Source of the DNA: JAXDLK01 sp034666665
Lineage (GTDB): Bacteria; Desulfobacterota; Binatia; JACPRU01
Direction: 5' to 3'
NCBI GenBank assembly: GCA_034666665.1
Contig: JAXDLK010000092.1
Coordinates: forward strand, 1 to 5,394
DNA: 5,394 nucleotides
Positions 1-5,392 of the stretch are shown here, piece after piece (the first letter of the stretch is position 1; each line of letters starts with the position of its first letter). The notes below the pieces were generated by a model. That model saw nothing but the letters and a program-made list of their open reading frames with translations. It was not told the DNA's origin and ran no database searches. A program made the translations under genes and the position numbers.

Positions 1-1
1 T

Positions 2-1024
2 TTGAAGGGAATCGCGGCCGACGCCGTCTCGCGCTGGATTTCGCAGCACGTCGCCGGGACCACCCTCCCCTTTCGCTTCTCGCTGCTCGCCGGCGGCCAT
101 TCGAACCTGACGTACGAGGTTCGTGACGCCGCGGAGCAGCGGATGGTGCTCCGACGACCGCCGCTCGGCGCCGTCCTCGCGACCGCTCACGACATGGCGC
201 GCGAGTTCCACATCATCTCGGCGCTGGCAACGACCTCCGTGCCGGTGGCCCCCGCGATCGGCCTCTGTGAAGACCCCGAGGTGAACGGCGCACCCTTCTA
301 CCTCATGGGCTTCGTCGAGGGCGACGTGCTCGACAGCGCGTCGCGGGTGAACGCCTCCGTCGCAGTCGAGCGGCGCCGACAGCTCGGCGAGCACGTGATC
401 GACGTGCTCGCGAGCCTGCACGCGGTCGACCCGGACACCGTCGGCCTCGGCGGTCTCGGCCGCAAAGAGGCGTACGTCGAGCGCCAGCTCAAGCGATTCG
501 CCAAGCAGTGGGAAAGCTCGAAGACCCGCGAGCTCGGCGCCATGGACGAGCTCCACCGCCGCCTCTCGAGCGCCGTTCCGCGCCAGCACGGCGCGACGAT
601 CGTTCACGGCGACTACCGTCTCGGCAACATGATCGTCGCCGGCGGCAGAGTGGCTGGCGTCCTCGATTGGGAGCTCTGCACGCTCGGAGATCCGCTCGCG
701 GATCTCGGCTATCTGCTGAACGACTGGACCCCTCCCGGAGAGGCGCCGGCATCCGCGGACGGCGTCGAGAACCCGACGGCCGCAGGCGGCTTTCCCGATC
801 GCGACGCGCTGATCGCCCGCTACGCCGAACGCACCGGGCGCGACGTCTCGGACCTTCGCTATTACCGCGCGTTCCAGGCGTGGCGCCTCGGGGTGATCGC
901 CGAGGGCGTGCGTGCCCGCTACTTGAAGGGCGTGATGGGCGGCACCGCCGACACCGACGCCCTCGGCAGGGCGGTCGAATTGCTGGCGGCGAAGGCGACG
1001 GGGCTCCTCTCGAATGACCGCTGA
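2..1024 (+). CDS. APH-fold phosphotransferase family protein (ACAD10/11 kinase-like), probably 5' partial
   Basis: A kinase-like protein of the aminoglycoside phosphotransferase (APH) fold, of the type related to the kinase domain of acyl-CoA dehydrogenases ACAD10/ACAD11. In that family it is thought to phosphorylate a hydroxyl on a small molecule or a hydroxyacyl-CoA; the exact substrate here is unknown. Seen in the 340 residues: a nucleotide-binding loop GGHSNLTY (31-38), the LRRPP strand motif (50-54), the catalytic loop HGDYRLGN (202-209, with D204 as likely base and N209 as metal ligand) and the metal-binding DWE (D222-E224) followed by GDPLADLGYL. All key kinase residues are present. 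The frame is open to the window edge. The TTG at base 2 could be a start, but no upstream sequence is available and relatives normally have a few more N-terminal residues, so the true start probably lies outside. The SCP2-type thiolase downstream on the same strand supports a role in lipid or acyl-CoA catabolism. The family call is firm; the substrate is not. Confidence 0.9.
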   Translation: MKGIAADAVSRWISQHVAGTTLPFRFSLLAGGHSNLTYEVRDAAEQRMVLRRPPLGAVLATAHDMAREFHIISALATTSVPVAPAIGLCEDPEVNGAPFYLMGFVEGDVLDSASRVNASVAVERRRQLGEHVIDVLASLHAVDPDTVGLGGLGRKEAYVERQLKRFAKQWESSKTRELGAMDELHRRLSSAVPRQHGATIVHGDYRLGNMIVAGGRVAGVLDWELCTLGDPLADLGYLLNDWTPPGEAPASADGVENPTAAGGFPDRDALIARYAERTGRDVSDLRYYRAFQAWRLGVIAEGVRARYLKGVMGGTADTDALGRAVELLAAKATGLLSNDR

Positions 1025-1036
1025 CGGTTCCGGTCC

Positions 1037-1073
1037 CTGTCTCTTCGTCCAGAGACGGTGGCGCATGAGCGCC
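1037..1073 (+). terminator. Two tandem hairpins after the phosphotransferase gene, possible terminator
   Basis: Two short stem-loops lie 12 bases after the phosphotransferase stop. The first pairs CTGTCTC (1037-1043) with GAGACGG (1052-1058), 7 pairs with one G-U, around an 8-base loop. The second pairs GGCGC (1060-1064) with GCGCC (1069-1073) around ATGA. No T-run follows, so intrinsic termination is uncertain. The hairpins could instead be mRNA-stabilising structures or chance in GC-rich DNA. Confidence 0.3.
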
Positions 1074-1082
1074 GCGTGAGGG

Positions 1083-1101
1083 GATGACACACCACGTCAT
1101 C
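1083..1101. promoter_or_regulatory. Perfect dyad GATGAC-N7-GTCATC upstream of the thiolase, possible operator
   Basis: A perfect inverted repeat with 6-base arms (1083-1088 and 1096-1101) and a 7-base centre lies about 110 bases before the thiolase start, in the gap between the two lipid-metabolism genes. The size suits a site for a dimeric regulator of the TetR or GntR type, but I do not recognise it as a known operator. No strong -35/-10 pair could be assigned nearby; the TTGCCG at 1120-1125 lacks a convincing -10. It could also be a third hairpin following the pair at 1037-1073. Confidence 0.25.
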
Positions 1102-1211
1102 GGCCGAGACCCGACTCGCTTGCCGCTATGCTCGCGCTCGATTAAGTTGCGCCACCTTCACTACCGCACATCGACGCGGCCGCGTGCCGCGGAAGACAGG
1201 GAGAGCGGATC

Positions 1212-2408
1212 GTGGGCAGAAAAACCTTCGTGATCGGTGTCGGCATGACCAAGTTCGAGAAGCCCGGCTCGCGGGACTGGGACTACCCGGACATGGCGCG
1301 CGAGGCGGGAACCAAGGCGCTCGAGGACGCCGGAATTCCGTACGACCGGGTCGAGCAAGTCGTCGTCGGTTACTGCTACGGCGATTCCACTTCGGGCGAG
1401 CGAGCGGTGTACGAGATCGGGCTCACCGGCGTGCCGATCTACAACGTGAACAACAACTGCTCGACCGGCTCGAGCGCCCTCTTTCTCGCGAAGCAACTCG
1501 TCGAGGGCGGCGCCGCGGAGTGCGCGCTCGCGCTCGGATTCGAGAAGATGGAGAAGGGGTCGCTCGGTCTCAAGTTCACCGACCGCCGACCGCCAATGGA
1601 CAAGCACTTCTATCTGATGAAGGACCTACGCGGCATCGCCGCCGCACCTCCGGCGCCGCAGATGTTCGGCAATGCCGGAATCGAGCACATGGAACGCTAC
1701 GGCACGACCGCCGAGCAGTTCGCCAAGATCGGGCACAAGAATCACAAGCACTCGGTCAACAATCCGTATTCGCAGTTCCAGGACGAGTACACGCTCGAGC
1801 AGATCCTCGGAGCGCCGACCGTGTATGGTCCGCTGACGAAGCTCCAGTGCTGCCCGACGTCCGACGGCGCGGGCGCGGCGCTGGTCGCGAGCGAGGAGTT
1901 CGTGCGCCGCCACGAGCTCGAGGACCGCGCGATCGAGATCCTCGGCATGGCGATGGCGACCGATCGCAAGAGCACGTTCGACGAGAAGAGCATGATCAAG
2001 CTGGTCGGCTACGACATGACCCGTGCCGCGGCCGACAAGGTGTACGAACAGTCCGGGCTCGGGCCGGAGAACGTCGACGTGATCGAGCTCCACGACTGCT
2101 TCAGCACGAACGAGCTCCTCACCTACGAGGCGCTCCGACTCTGCGCCGAAGGCGCGGGCGGCGAGCTGATCGACTCGGGCGCAGTCACCTACGGCGGGCA
2201 GTGGGTGGTGAACCCGTCCGGAGGTCTCATCTCCAAGGGCCATCCGCTCGGAGCGACCGGCCTGGCGCAGTGCTCCGAGCTCACCTGGCAGCTCCGCGGT
2301 GAGGCCGGCAAACGGCAGGTCGAGGGCGCCAAGGTGGGGCTGCAGCACAACCTCGGGCTCGGCGGCGCGGCGGTGGTGGCCTTGTACCGCAAGGCGGATC
2401 TCGGCTGA
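1212..2408 (+). CDS. SCP2-type thiolase / acetyl-CoA acetyltransferase family protein
   Basis: A 398-residue thiolase of the sterol-carrier-protein-x (SCP2-thiolase) type. Family members cleave or form 3-ketoacyl-CoA carbon-carbon bonds using CoA, often on branched or sterol side-chain substrates; it should be cytoplasmic. Seen: the N-terminal strand FVIGVGMTKF (6-15), the nucleophile Cys83 in NNNCSTGSSAL, the HDCF motif (294-297) typical of this subgroup in place of NEAF, and GHPLGATG (343-350) with His344. The canonical C-terminal CxG is replaced by the NLGLGGAA stretch, as expected for SCP2-thiolases, where the HDCF cysteine (Cys296) is thought to take over that role. There is no fused SCP2 lipid-carrier domain. 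The GTG start is chosen because AGGGAG (1198-1203) lies 8 bases upstream and the first beta strand is needed; the ATG at 1245 would remove it. The 187-base gap from the phosphotransferase permits either co-transcription or its own promoter. Substrate is not predictable from the sequence. Confidence 0.95.
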   Translation: MGRKTFVIGVGMTKFEKPGSRDWDYPDMAREAGTKALEDAGIPYDRVEQVVVGYCYGDSTSGERAVYEIGLTGVPIYNVNNNCSTGSSALFLAKQLVEGGAAECALALGFEKMEKGSLGLKFTDRRPPMDKHFYLMKDLRGIAAAPPAPQMFGNAGIEHMERYGTTAEQFAKIGHKNHKHSVNNPYSQFQDEYTLEQILGAPTVYGPLTKLQCCPTSDGAGAALVASEEFVRRHELEDRAIEILGMAMATDRKSTFDEKSMIKLVGYDMTRAAADKVYEQSGLGPENVDVIELHDCFSTNELLTYEALRLCAEGAGGELIDSGAVTYGGQWVVNPSGGLISKGHPLGATGLAQCSELTWQLRGEAGKRQVEGAKVGLQHNLGLGGAAVVALYRKADLG

Positions 2409-2411
2409 GGA

Positions 2412-2438
2412 TCGGAGCGGCGGCCATTTCCCCTCCGA
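2412..2438 (+). terminator. Weak stem-loop just after the thiolase stop
   Basis: TCGGAG (2412-2417) can pair with CTCCGA (2433-2438) across a 15-base loop, starting 4 bases after the thiolase stop codon. The stem is short, the loop long and no T-run follows, so it is only a weak candidate for a transcript end. Confidence 0.2.
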
Positions 2439-2489
2439 CCACCTGCCGTGTCATGAGCTGAGCGACCGTACGCGTCGGCAGCCGCAGCC

Positions 2490-2672
2490 ATGGCTCAGAT
2501 TCAGTGTCCCCACTGTGGCTATCTGGTGCCGAGCCGCCTCGGACGCTGCATCGTCTGCGGAGAGCCGCTGCGCTCTCGTGAGTGGATCGCGATGGTCATC
2601 GTCATGACGGTCGCCGGCGGTGCGGCGGGATTCGCTCTCGCCTGGTTCGCCCGGTTGTTGCTCACCGATTGA
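2490..2672 (+). CDS. Small zinc-ribbon protein with one C-terminal membrane helix
   Basis: A 60-residue protein of unknown function. Two CxxC pairs, C6-P-H-C9 and C20-I-V-C23, spaced by ten residues, form a compact four-cysteine zinc ribbon or zinc knuckle. After a short linker rich in Arg and Glu, residues about 33-53 (from W32-I33 to W52-F53) make one hydrophobic helix with a small-residue GGAAG patch, so the protein is probably a membrane-tethered zinc ribbon with the ribbon in the cytoplasm (the basic residues R28 and R30 lie on that side). No clear Shine-Dalgarno precedes the ATG. It lies 81 bases after the thiolase on the same strand, so read-through expression is possible, and converges on the minus-strand gene ending at 2783. 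Similar short zinc-ribbon/membrane proteins are common as uncharacterised genes. The Cys pattern plus membrane helix make a real gene likely; the function is unknown. Confidence 0.7.
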   Translation: MAQIQCPHCGYLVPSRLGRCIVCGEPLRSREWIAMVIVMTVAGGAAGFALAWFARLLLTD

Positions 2673-2782
2673 GCTCCGCCGTGCCGCTGCGGATCCCGTC
2701 GACTCCGGACTCCGAGCTCGAGGGTGAAGGCTGCGGGCCGGGTCCAGGTGGCAAGCGCCCCGTCCGGAGCGCGCAGGCGAGC

Positions 2783-3025
2783 TCACCCGGCCGACAGCAG
2801 GCATCGCAGGCGTTCGAGCGCTGCGCCCGAGGCGAGCTCGACCTCGCTCAAGTGGATCCGTGGCAGCGGACCTCGAGCCGTGGTGACGACCACCTGGAAC
2901 CCGCCCGCCGGGTCTCGGTCGATCTTCCAGCCCGTGATGCGGGGCGCAACAGTGCGCTCGAGCTTCCACTGCTCCAGCGTGGCCTCGAGGAGCTCGAGGT
3001 CCGGGGACTTGAGGTTCGACGGCAC
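2783..3025 (-). CDS. Uncharacterised short protein (about 80 residues)
   Basis: I do not recognise this protein. From the GTG at 3025 it has 80 residues: a helical start (DLELLEATLEQWKLER), then a probable beta region (RITGWKIDRD, then GFQVVVTTARGP, then RIHLSEVEL) and a short closing helix ending CLLSAG. Nearly every codon from 3025 onward ends in G or C, which sets it apart from the overlapping frames and is the main reason to call it real. The frame stays open upstream to a TTG at 3130, which would add 35 residues rich in Pro, His and Ser with weaker third-position bias. The TTG has a GGAG only one base away, too close to be useful, and the GTG has no visible Shine-Dalgarno, so the start is uncertain. 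It lies downstream of, and in the same direction as, the coiled-coil gene, 380 bases away, and converges with the zinc-ribbon gene. No signal peptide, membrane helix or catalytic motif is visible. Confidence 0.6.
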   Translation of the reverse strand: MPSNLKSPDLELLEATLEQWKLERTVAPRITGWKIDRDPAGGFQVVVTTARGPLPRIHLSEVELASGAALERLRCLLSAG

Positions 3026-3405
3026 GGTAGAATGATCGGCGAAAGGCGGCGGAGAATGCGCCGCATCGCGCCCGCGGTCAATCGGAACCGACAGACAAGG
3101 GAACGCGGCCGGACTGTGGTCGCGAGACAAACTCCGGGATTTGACGTAGCGAATGGCACGAGCAGCGACTGTGCAGATGCGCGCGTGCGTTTGCGACCAT
3201 CGCTCGCAGAACTGATCGCCGATCTGAACCCCGCGACGAGGCGGTGCGCGGTCACCGCAGCGCGCATCGATCCCGGCTTCGCCGTTTCGCTAACCCCAAT
3301 CCGAAAATCCCGGCGACACGATTCGGCCGGAATTAGCGTCTGGAGCGTTGGCGGTCGCCACGGTTCCGGCCCGCTCGGCGACCGATCGGTATTTTCCGAT
3401 TGGGG
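3026..3405. other. Intergenic stretch without a convincing gene; contains nested inverted repeats
   Basis: About 380 bases between the end of the coiled-coil gene and the preferred start of the short minus-strand gene. The first 105 bases may belong to that gene if its TTG at 3130 is used. From 3131 to about 3286 I see no feature: the open frames there are biased, Arg-rich by-products of GC-rich DNA and no tRNA-like fold is evident. From 3290 the stretch becomes structured (see the repeat entry). I could not assign a convincing promoter for the downstream gene. Confidence 0.5.
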
Positions 3406-3409
3406 CTAA
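3290..3409. repeat. 120-base segment bounded by imperfect 19-base inverted repeats, with nested stems
   Basis: The left end (3290-3308, core CCCCAATCCGAAAAT) and the right end (3391-3409, core ATTTTCCGATTGGGG) are inverted copies that agree at 16 of 19 positions. Inside is a perfect 8-base stem, CGGTCGCC (3352-3359) with GGCGACCG (3377-3384). A competing local hairpin pairs CCGATCGG (3382-3389) with CCGATTGG (3396-3403), 7 of 8. The trinucleotide TCG flanks both ends (3287-3289 and 3410-3412), compatible with a 3-base target duplication but short enough to be chance. The right arm contains the stop codon of the coiled-coil gene (CTA at 3406-3408, TAG on the minus strand). It may be a small non-autonomous mobile repeat, a structured 3' end or terminator for the minus-strand transcript, or a structured RNA. 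The T-run expected of a classical terminator is absent. Confidence 0.45.
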
Positions 3410-4299
3410 TCGATCGACCGACGCGCCGATTCCGCCGTGGCCGCGGCATCGTCCGCGGCGCGGCGAGCCTCGACCGCTTTCGCGCGCCGGCCCTTCGCGG
3501 CCTCCACGGCGTCGGCAGCGGCCTTCTCCGCTCCCGCGGCCTCGCGCTCGAGCTTCTCGGCTCGCCTTCTCGCCGCCTCCGCCTCTCGCGCCGCGCGAGC
3601 GGCCGCCGCCCGATCCTGCTTTCGTCGCTCGCGCTCCTCCCGCAATTGCTGCCGCTCGTTCCGCGCTCGCGCGCGCTCGTCCGCCCGGCGCGCTTGGTCG
3701 TCCTTCACCGCCCGGCGTTCGACTGCCGGCGGTGAAACGGTCTTGCGAGGCGTGCGGTCGCGCGTCGGCGAATGCCGCAGCGGAACGACGTTGCCGCCGG
3801 CCGGCAGGAGACCGAGCACGGCGTCGAAGCCGGGAGGCGCGACCTCGTCGATCAAGCGGCCGATGGCGAAGGCGCGCCGCGCCTGCGGGTCCGCGGAGAT
3901 GCCGTGCAGGATGCCGGCAAGCCGCGTCATGTCGACACCCTTCTTGCCCGCTTCCCTGGCGATCTGCCCGCCCGCCCGCAGGAGACGGCCGATCGTCTCC
4001 TCGCGCCGGCGCCCGATCTCTCGGAGATCGCCCCCCGGACCGCGGCCACGGAGCGCCGAGCGCTGCGCTCGCTCGAGCTCCTCGGAGACTTCGATCAGCT
4101 CTCGCGCTCCGTCAGGATTCCGGCGGGCGGCCTGGTTCGCGGCCCAGAGGACGAGCGTCGGCTTACGCCTGCCACGAATCTCGGCGGCGAGCTTCTTCTC
4201 GCCGGCCGCGAGCGCTTCCTTCGCGAGCGCATCCCGCCGCGCGACGAAGCTCTCCGGGGGCGCGTCGAAAAGGGAATCCTCGTCGATGCCCTTCGCCAT
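3406..4299 (-). CDS. Conserved hypothetical protein with C-terminal Ala/Arg/Glu coiled coil
   Basis: A 297-residue protein with no assigned function. Residues about 1-170 form a helical domain with a recognisable N-terminal pattern: FVARRDALAKEA (18-29), then RGRRKPTLVLWAANQAARR (42-60). This resembles uncharacterised proteins of high-GC bacteria that begin with an 'F-ARR-ALA' helix and a 'RRPSLAAWALNQ'-like helix; that comparison is from memory. Residues about 171-195 are a Pro/Arg linker, and about 193-296 are a highly charged Ala-, Arg- and Glu-rich helix, very likely a long coiled coil. There is no membrane helix, signal peptide or catalytic motif. The ATG at 4299 is preceded by GGGAGG (4318-4313) at a rather long 13-base spacing. 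It follows the 48-residue basic protein on the same strand by 85 bases and is probably co-transcribed with it. The C-terminal end lies in an inverted-repeat arm, so its last residues may be recent. The basic tail could contact nucleic acid, but that is speculation. Confidence 0.85.
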   Translation of the reverse strand: MAKGIDEDSLFDAPPESFVARRDALAKEALAAGEKKLAAEIRGRRKPTLVLWAANQAARRNPDGARELIEVSEELERAQRSALRGRGPGGDLREIGRRREETIGRLLRAGGQIAREAGKKGVDMTRLAGILHGISADPQARRAFAIGRLIDEVAPPGFDAVLGLLPAGGNVVPLRHSPTRDRTPRKTVSPPAVERRAVKDDQARRADERARARNERQQLREERERRKQDRAAAARAAREAEAARRRAEKLEREAAGAEKAAADAVEAAKGRRAKAVEARRAADDAAATAESARRSID

Positions 4300-4384
4300 C
4301 GCCAGACCTACACCTCCCGCGACGGCCGCGTCTCGACCCCGTCGAAGCGGACCAGCGAACCCGACCTCGCGGCGGTGTCCGGGA

Positions 4385-4531
4385 CTACTGCGCGGCCGCC
4401 GGCGTTTCCGGAGGCGTTCCGGCCTCGTCCTTCACGGCTGCTTTGCGGAGCTCCCGCATCTGCGCGCGCCGCGCGAACTTCTTTTTCCGTTGCAGGTTGT
4501 ATCGGCCCTTGTCGCCGGTCTTCTGACCCAT
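4385..4531 (-). CDS. Very basic 48-residue small protein
   Basis: A short gene starting at ATG 4531 and ending with TAG at 4385. Its start is strongly supported: AGGAGG (4545-4540) lies 8 bases upstream, the best-placed Shine-Dalgarno in the window. The N-terminal half is dominated by Lys and Arg (MGQKTGDKGRYNLQRKKK, then FARRAQMRELRKAAVK) and is predicted as helix with a basic face; the last dozen residues are a Pro/Ala/Thr tail. The start MG(Q/K)KTGDK resembles short basic proteins I have seen annotated as hypothetical in several high-GC phyla, but I cannot confirm that here. The composition suits RNA, ribosome or DNA binding; no fold or function is known to me. It is divergent from the epoxide-hydrolase-like gene and heads the minus-strand run toward the coiled-coil gene. 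The other open minus-strand frame across the same bases (start at 4613) lacks any ribosome site and is not favoured. Confidence 0.75.
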   Translation of the reverse strand: MGQKTGDKGRYNLQRKKKFARRAQMRELRKAAVKDEAGTPPETPAAAQ

Positions 4532-4550
4532 GGTGAAGCCCTCCTCGTCG

Positions 4551-4592
4551 AGACTCGATGCCAGAGTCTATCAGCAGAGCCGGCAGCGTGAA
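4551..4592 (-). promoter_or_regulatory. Candidate promoter with overlapping dyad for the 48-residue gene
   Basis: On the minus strand TTCACG (4592-4587) and TAGACT (4570-4565) are spaced by 16 bases and each matches 4 of 6 bases of the sigma-70 consensus. Initiation would fall near 4558, giving a short leader before the Shine-Dalgarno at 4545. A perfect dyad AGACTC-N7-GAGTCT (4551-4556 and 4564-4569) overlaps the -10 and presumed start, the position expected of a repressor site. The dyad is certain; its use as promoter or operator is inference. Confidence 0.3.
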
Positions 4593-4683
4593 GCGGTCTT
4601 CGTCCGAGCGCAAGCCAGCGGCATCCTCCTCTTCCCCAACTCCGGTGCGCCGCTGTAGACCCTCGAGCCCAGGAGGAAGTACA

Positions 4684-5061
4684 ATGAACGCCGATCAGAC
4701 CGTCACCGCCTTTTGCGACGCGCTCACCCGGAGCGATCTCGACGGGGCGATGAAGCTCGTCGCCGACGATTGCGTCTACCACAACATTCCACTCGACCCG
4801 GTGACCGGCCCCGCCGCGATCCGTGCCACGCTCGAGGGATTCGTCCAGATGCTCGGCTCGATCGAGATCGACACGAAGCGCCAGGTCGCCTCCGGAGACC
4901 TCGTCATGAACGAGCGCATCGACACCTTCAGCCCGCCGGGCAAGAGCCGGTTCGGCCTGCCCGTCGCCGGCGCCTTCGAGGTGAAGAACGGCAAGATCAC
5001 GGCCTGGCGCGATTACTTCTGCATGAAGCAGTTCAGCAGCGGCACCGGCATCTCGGTCTGA
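4684..5061 (+). CDS. Limonene-1,2-epoxide hydrolase-like protein (SnoaL/NTF2-like fold)
   Basis: A 125-residue cytoplasmic enzyme of the limonene-1,2-epoxide hydrolase (LEH) family, which opens epoxides with water in a one-step mechanism. The active-site set known from the Rhodococcus enzyme (Tyr53, Asn55, Arg99, Asp101, Asp132) has a clear counterpart: Tyr32 and Asn34 in YHNIPLDP, Arg78 and Asp80 in NERIDTF, and Asp110 in WRDYF. The spacing is nearly identical (46 residues Tyr to Arg; 30 versus 31 between the two Asp). A catalytically active hydrolase is therefore more likely than a non-enzymatic SnoaL-like relative. The protein is shorter than the Rhodococcus enzyme, lacking its N-terminal extension. 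The ATG at 4684 is fixed by AGGAGG (4671-4676) 7 bases upstream; the open frame extends further up but that part lacks protein-like sequence. The GYD gene follows after 31 bases, so the two are probably one operon. The natural substrate (terpene, sterol or fatty epoxide) is unknown. Confidence 0.9.
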   Translation: MNADQTVTAFCDALTRSDLDGAMKLVADDCVYHNIPLDPVTGPAAIRATLEGFVQMLGSIEIDTKRQVASGDLVMNERIDTFSPPGKSRFGLPVAGAFEVKNGKITAWRDYFCMKQFSSGTGISV

Positions 5062-5092
5062 GCGTCCGCCGACACGATCGAAAGGAGAACGC

Positions 5093-5392
5093 ATGCCTCG
5101 CTTCGTCCGTCTCGTGAAGCTCACTCGTGAAGGAATGATGAACATCCAGGAGCTGCCGCAGCGCTTCACCAAAGGGCGCGAGTACCTCGAGTCTCTCGGC
5201 GGCAAGATCGTCGAGGTCTACGCCGTCTCGGGACCCTACGATCTGGTCGCGATCCTCGAGGCGCCCGACGAGAGCGCGGTCATGAAGCACGGACTCTTCG
5301 TCGCGCAGACAGGCTTCGTCGAGATCGTCACCATGCCGGCGACTCCGATCCAGGACTTCATGAAGACCGTCGCCGAGGTTCCGAAGCCGTAA
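5093..5392 (+). CDS. GYD domain-containing protein
   Basis: A 99-residue member of the GYD family, a small ferredoxin-like alpha/beta domain of unknown biochemical role found across bacteria and archaea. Seen: the first strand FVRLVKLT (4-11), a helix through LPQRFTKGREYLESLGG (21-37), the strand IVEVYAVSG and the signature GPYDLVAILEAPDE (47-60) that carries the family's G-x-Y-D, then a helix and a last strand FVEIVTMPAT (75-84). The length is normal for the family and the gene is complete, with TAA two bases before the window end. AAGGAG (5082-5087) sits 5 bases before the ATG. The 31-base gap from the epoxide-hydrolase-like gene implies co-transcription, but the family offers no firm functional link to it. 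The fold resembles small dimeric ligand-sensing (Lrp/AsnC effector-like) domains, so a sensing or accessory role is possible, not shown. Confidence 0.88.
   Translation: MPRFVRLVKLTREGMMNIQELPQRFTKGREYLESLGGKIVEVYAVSGPYDLVAILEAPDESAVMKHGLFVAQTGFVEIVTMPATPIQDFMKTVAEVPKP

Noticed and set aside
489..1100. 203-residue minus-strand open frame over the phosphotransferase
   Set aside because: Extremely Arg/Ser-rich shadow of a gene whose catalytic motifs are intact on the plus strand.
1184..2302. 372-residue plus-strand frame overlapping the thiolase in another phase
   Set aside because: Arg-rich out-of-frame reading of the thiolase with no motif.
1626..2348. 240-residue minus-strand open frame inside the thiolase
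   Set aside because: Complement of an unmistakable thiolase; Leu/Arg/Val repetitive translation without domains.
2983..2999. Perfect 7-base inverted repeat CCTCGAG-GAG-CTCGAGG
   Set aside because: It falls in coding sequence and is explained by alternating CTC and GAG codons of a Leu/Glu helix.
2582..3409. Long plus-strand open frame (275 residues) covering the zinc-ribbon end and the short minus-strand gene
   Set aside because: Composition is Arg/Gly/Pro-rich without motifs, no ribosome site, and it is antisense to a frame with much better codon bias; typical GC-rich shadow.
3348..4591. Long plus-strand open frames (up to 392 residues) opposite the coiled-coil gene
   Set aside because: Translations are Arg/Ser/Pro/Ala-rich low complexity mirroring the Ala/Arg codons of the minus-strand coiled coil; no plausible start signal or domain.
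4308..4613. 101-residue minus-strand open frame over the leader and the 48-residue gene
   Set aside because: No ribosome-binding site at its start; the overlapping 48-residue frame has an ideal one and a more protein-like sequence.
4558..4683. Upstream extension of the epoxide-hydrolase-like gene (ATG at 4560 region)
   Set aside because: The extension is Ser/Pro/Arg-rich and the Shine-Dalgarno at 4671-4676 fixes the start at 4684.
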